In this document: positions 6,466-7,445 of the stretch, one piece after another
How the letters are laid out: each line of letters begins with the position of its first letter
Numbering within the stretch: position 1 is the stretch's first letter
Origin: Rhodobiaceae bacterium UBA7378
Lineage (GTDB): Bacteria; Pseudomonadota; Alphaproteobacteria; RS24
DNA length: 7,445 nt
Assembly (NCBI GenBank): GCA_002469805.1
Contig: DKNW01000078.1
Location: forward strand, 6,014-13,458
Direction: 5' to 3'
Made by a program: the position numbers and the translations under genes
The notes under the pieces: model-generated
Told to the model about the DNA's origin: nothing
What the model saw: only the letters and a program-made list of their open reading frames with translations
Databases searched by the model: none

Positions 6466-7445
6466 TTTAATATAACCACGCCTGTCACCGGCCCTGTTGA
6501 TACAAGCACAACGGGCGGCGTTCTCAATGAAGATGGCGACCATACTGTTTCAAATGAGGGCAGTGTTACCGTTGATGGCACGCCCGCTGCGCCAGGCGCA
6601 GTGGTGATTATCGATCATAGCGACACGCGCAATGTGGTGATCGACGGCCCCATCACGGTCAATGATCGCAGCGAAGACGAAATCACGGATTTTGATGCCA
6701 ATAACGCCATTGGTGTGTTGGTTGGCGACGGAGCACCCGTGAGCGGCGACATCACCTTTGGCAGTCTGTCGCACATTACTCTCGTTGATGACAAACCGCT
6801 CGCGGATGAAGATGGTGATGAGTATGTTGACGGCATTTATAATGATAGCGGCGTTTACGTGGCCGGCAGCTTTGCGCAGGATGACGGGCGTATCGGGGTT
6901 TATGTTCCGCAGAATTTGACCGGCGATCTTATCGCGCTCAATGGCGCGCGGGTCACGGTAACCAGCGATAATGGCGGCGGGTTCAATATTTCGGGTGATA
7001 TTTCGGGGCGCATTAATATTTCGCCCACGCTCAATTATCGTGGAGCGGATACCAGCCTCGATACCAGTGACGACGCTGTTGGCATCGGTATTTACGGCGA
7101 TGTGACCGACTTTGTGCGCGTCGGTGGTTCGGTTTCGGTGACGGGTGCAAATACAGTCGGCTTGCGTGTTAGCGGCGACCTGACCCGAAGCCTGCAACTG
7201 GAAGGTTCGATTTCCACGACAGGTTTTACAACTATTGGCGTGTCAAATGCCGGCGATCCCGACACAATGCTTGATGTCAATGAACTGGGTACGAGCACGG
7301 CGACGGTTAAATTAACCGGTAATGTTGGTGAGGGTGTTCTCATCGGCGGCAATATCAACGCGATCGCGACACCGTCGGAAACGGCGTCTCTTGAAGCTAT
7401 TACCCAAACCCGCATTGATGGCGGAGACGTGACTGGTCTCAAAAC
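6391..7445 (+). CDS. Exported repeat protein, autotransporter/adhesin-like passenger (partial)
   Basis: The plus frame from GTG at 6391 is open for 351 codons to the window edge with no stop. The start has GGAG at 6380-6383. Residues 1-25 look like a Sec signal peptide: basic SRLLR, hydrophobic MASLLLAVFAG, then QSSYA with predicted cleavage before FN. The mature part is rich in Gly, Asp, Thr, Ser, Val and Ile, has no cysteine and only three lysines (135, 306, 351), and alternates short hydrophobic strands with G-D/G-N turns, as in beta-solenoid passengers. Two adjacent 26-residue units are recognisable at 231-282, with looser copies before and after. A DxDGDxxxDG acidic loop occurs at 139-148. 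The composition resembles alphaproteobacterial autotransporter passengers; a C-terminal beta-barrel would lie beyond the edge and is not shown. Codon use and G+C look like the neighbours. Function (adhesion, surface layer, enzyme carrier) is unknown. Confidence 0.8.
   Translation, partial: MSFTSRLLRMASLLLAVFAGQSSYAFNITTPVTGPVDTSTTGGVLNEDGDHTVSNEGSVTVDGTPAAPGAVVIIDHSDTRNVVIDGPITVNDRSEDEITDFDANNAIGVLVGDGAPVSGDITFGSLSHITLVDDKPLADEDGDEYVDGIYNDSGVYVAGSFAQDDGRIGVYVPQNLTGDLIALNGARVTVTSDNGGGFNISGDISGRINISPTLNYRGADTSLDTSDDAVGIGIYGDVTDFVRVGGSVSVTGANTVGLRVSGDLTRSLQLEGSISTTGFTTIGVSNAGDPDTMLDVNELGTSTATVKLTGNVGEGVLIGGNINAIATPSETASLEAITQTRIDGGDVTGLK
6805..6834 (+). other. Acidic calcium-loop-like motif in the exported protein
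   Basis: Residues 139-148 read DEDGDEYVDG, the spacing of acidic residues seen in thrombospondin type 3 and EF-hand-like loops (DxDGDxxxDG). It is followed by IYND. A single copy is visible. Calcium binding is an inference. Confidence 0.4.
7081..7236 (+). repeat. Two tandem 26-residue units in the exported protein
   Basis: Residues 231-256 and 257-282 align without gaps. Ten of 26 positions are identical, including G1, G6-D7, T9, G16-S17, S19, T21-G22 and T25, with conservative V/I/L changes at most other core positions. At the DNA level the units have diverged, so this is an old structural repeat and not a recent duplication. Looser copies of the xxSGDxxG pattern appear at 197-209. Confidence 0.6.

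Noticed and set aside
6550..7197. Long minus-strand open frame opposite the exported protein (about 215 codons)
   Set aside because: It is antisense to a frame with signal peptide, ribosome site and repeats. Its product is a composition-biased Ile/Asn/Arg string without a recognisable domain, and neither it nor the overlapping minus frame at 7092-7442 has a ribosome site that I can see.
1..7445. Mobile element, CRISPR, tRNA or phage signals
   Set aside because: No transposase or integrase frames, no regularly spaced repeats, no tRNA-like cloverleaf ends were seen, and base composition looks even throughout.

Overview
The window looks like chromosomal DNA of an alphaproteobacterium of moderate G+C (about 50 to 55 percent by eye). 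This is inferred from protein style, the E-F-G order of the Mrp subunits and the repetitive exported protein; no rRNA or other phylogenetic marker is present, so the genus is open. Coding density is high and no gap exceeds about 140 bases. I see no tRNA, rRNA, CRISPR array, insertion sequence or phage gene.

Layout. From about 4457 down to the left edge all genes lie on the minus strand. In order of transcription they are a luciferase-like flavin oxidoreductase of the YhbW/MsnO8 group, a cyclopropane-fatty-acyl-phospholipid synthase (cfa), a short-chain dehydrogenase resembling the (3R)-hydroxyacyl-CoA dehydrogenase domain of multifunctional enzyme type 2, and then mrpE, mrpF and mrpG, subunits of a multisubunit cation/proton antiporter. 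The three mrp genes overlap by a few bases (ATGA and TGATG junctions) and are clearly co-translated. mrpG runs off the left edge, where the remaining subunits probably follow. A GC-rich hairpin lies between the dehydrogenase and mrpE.

From 4598 rightwards the genes lie on the plus strand: a 565-residue AMP-forming acyl-CoA ligase starting at TTG, then a GTG-start exported protein open to the right edge. That protein has a signal peptide, a Gly/Asp/Thr-rich passenger with beta-solenoid-like repeats, no cysteine and almost no lysine. It resembles the front part of an autotransporter or other surface adhesin.

How the genes fit together. The acyl-CoA ligase and dehydrogenase could serve fatty-acyl activation and beta-oxidation. 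Cfa modifies unsaturated acyl chains in membrane phospholipids. Mrp handles Na+/H+ homeostasis. A joint theme of envelope and lipid adaptation is plausible but is inference from proximity only. The 140-bp divergent region between the oxidoreductase and the ligase holds candidate promoters for both directions. The oxidoreductase promoter would give a leaderless mRNA, and a small perfect palindrome overlaps its -35 box.

I did not find a convincing new system. The most useful observations are the edge-truncated exported repeat protein, the hairpin before mrpE that pairs its only Shine-Dalgarno-like motif, the probable leaderless oxidoreductase transcript, and the lysine-rich repeat tail on MrpG.
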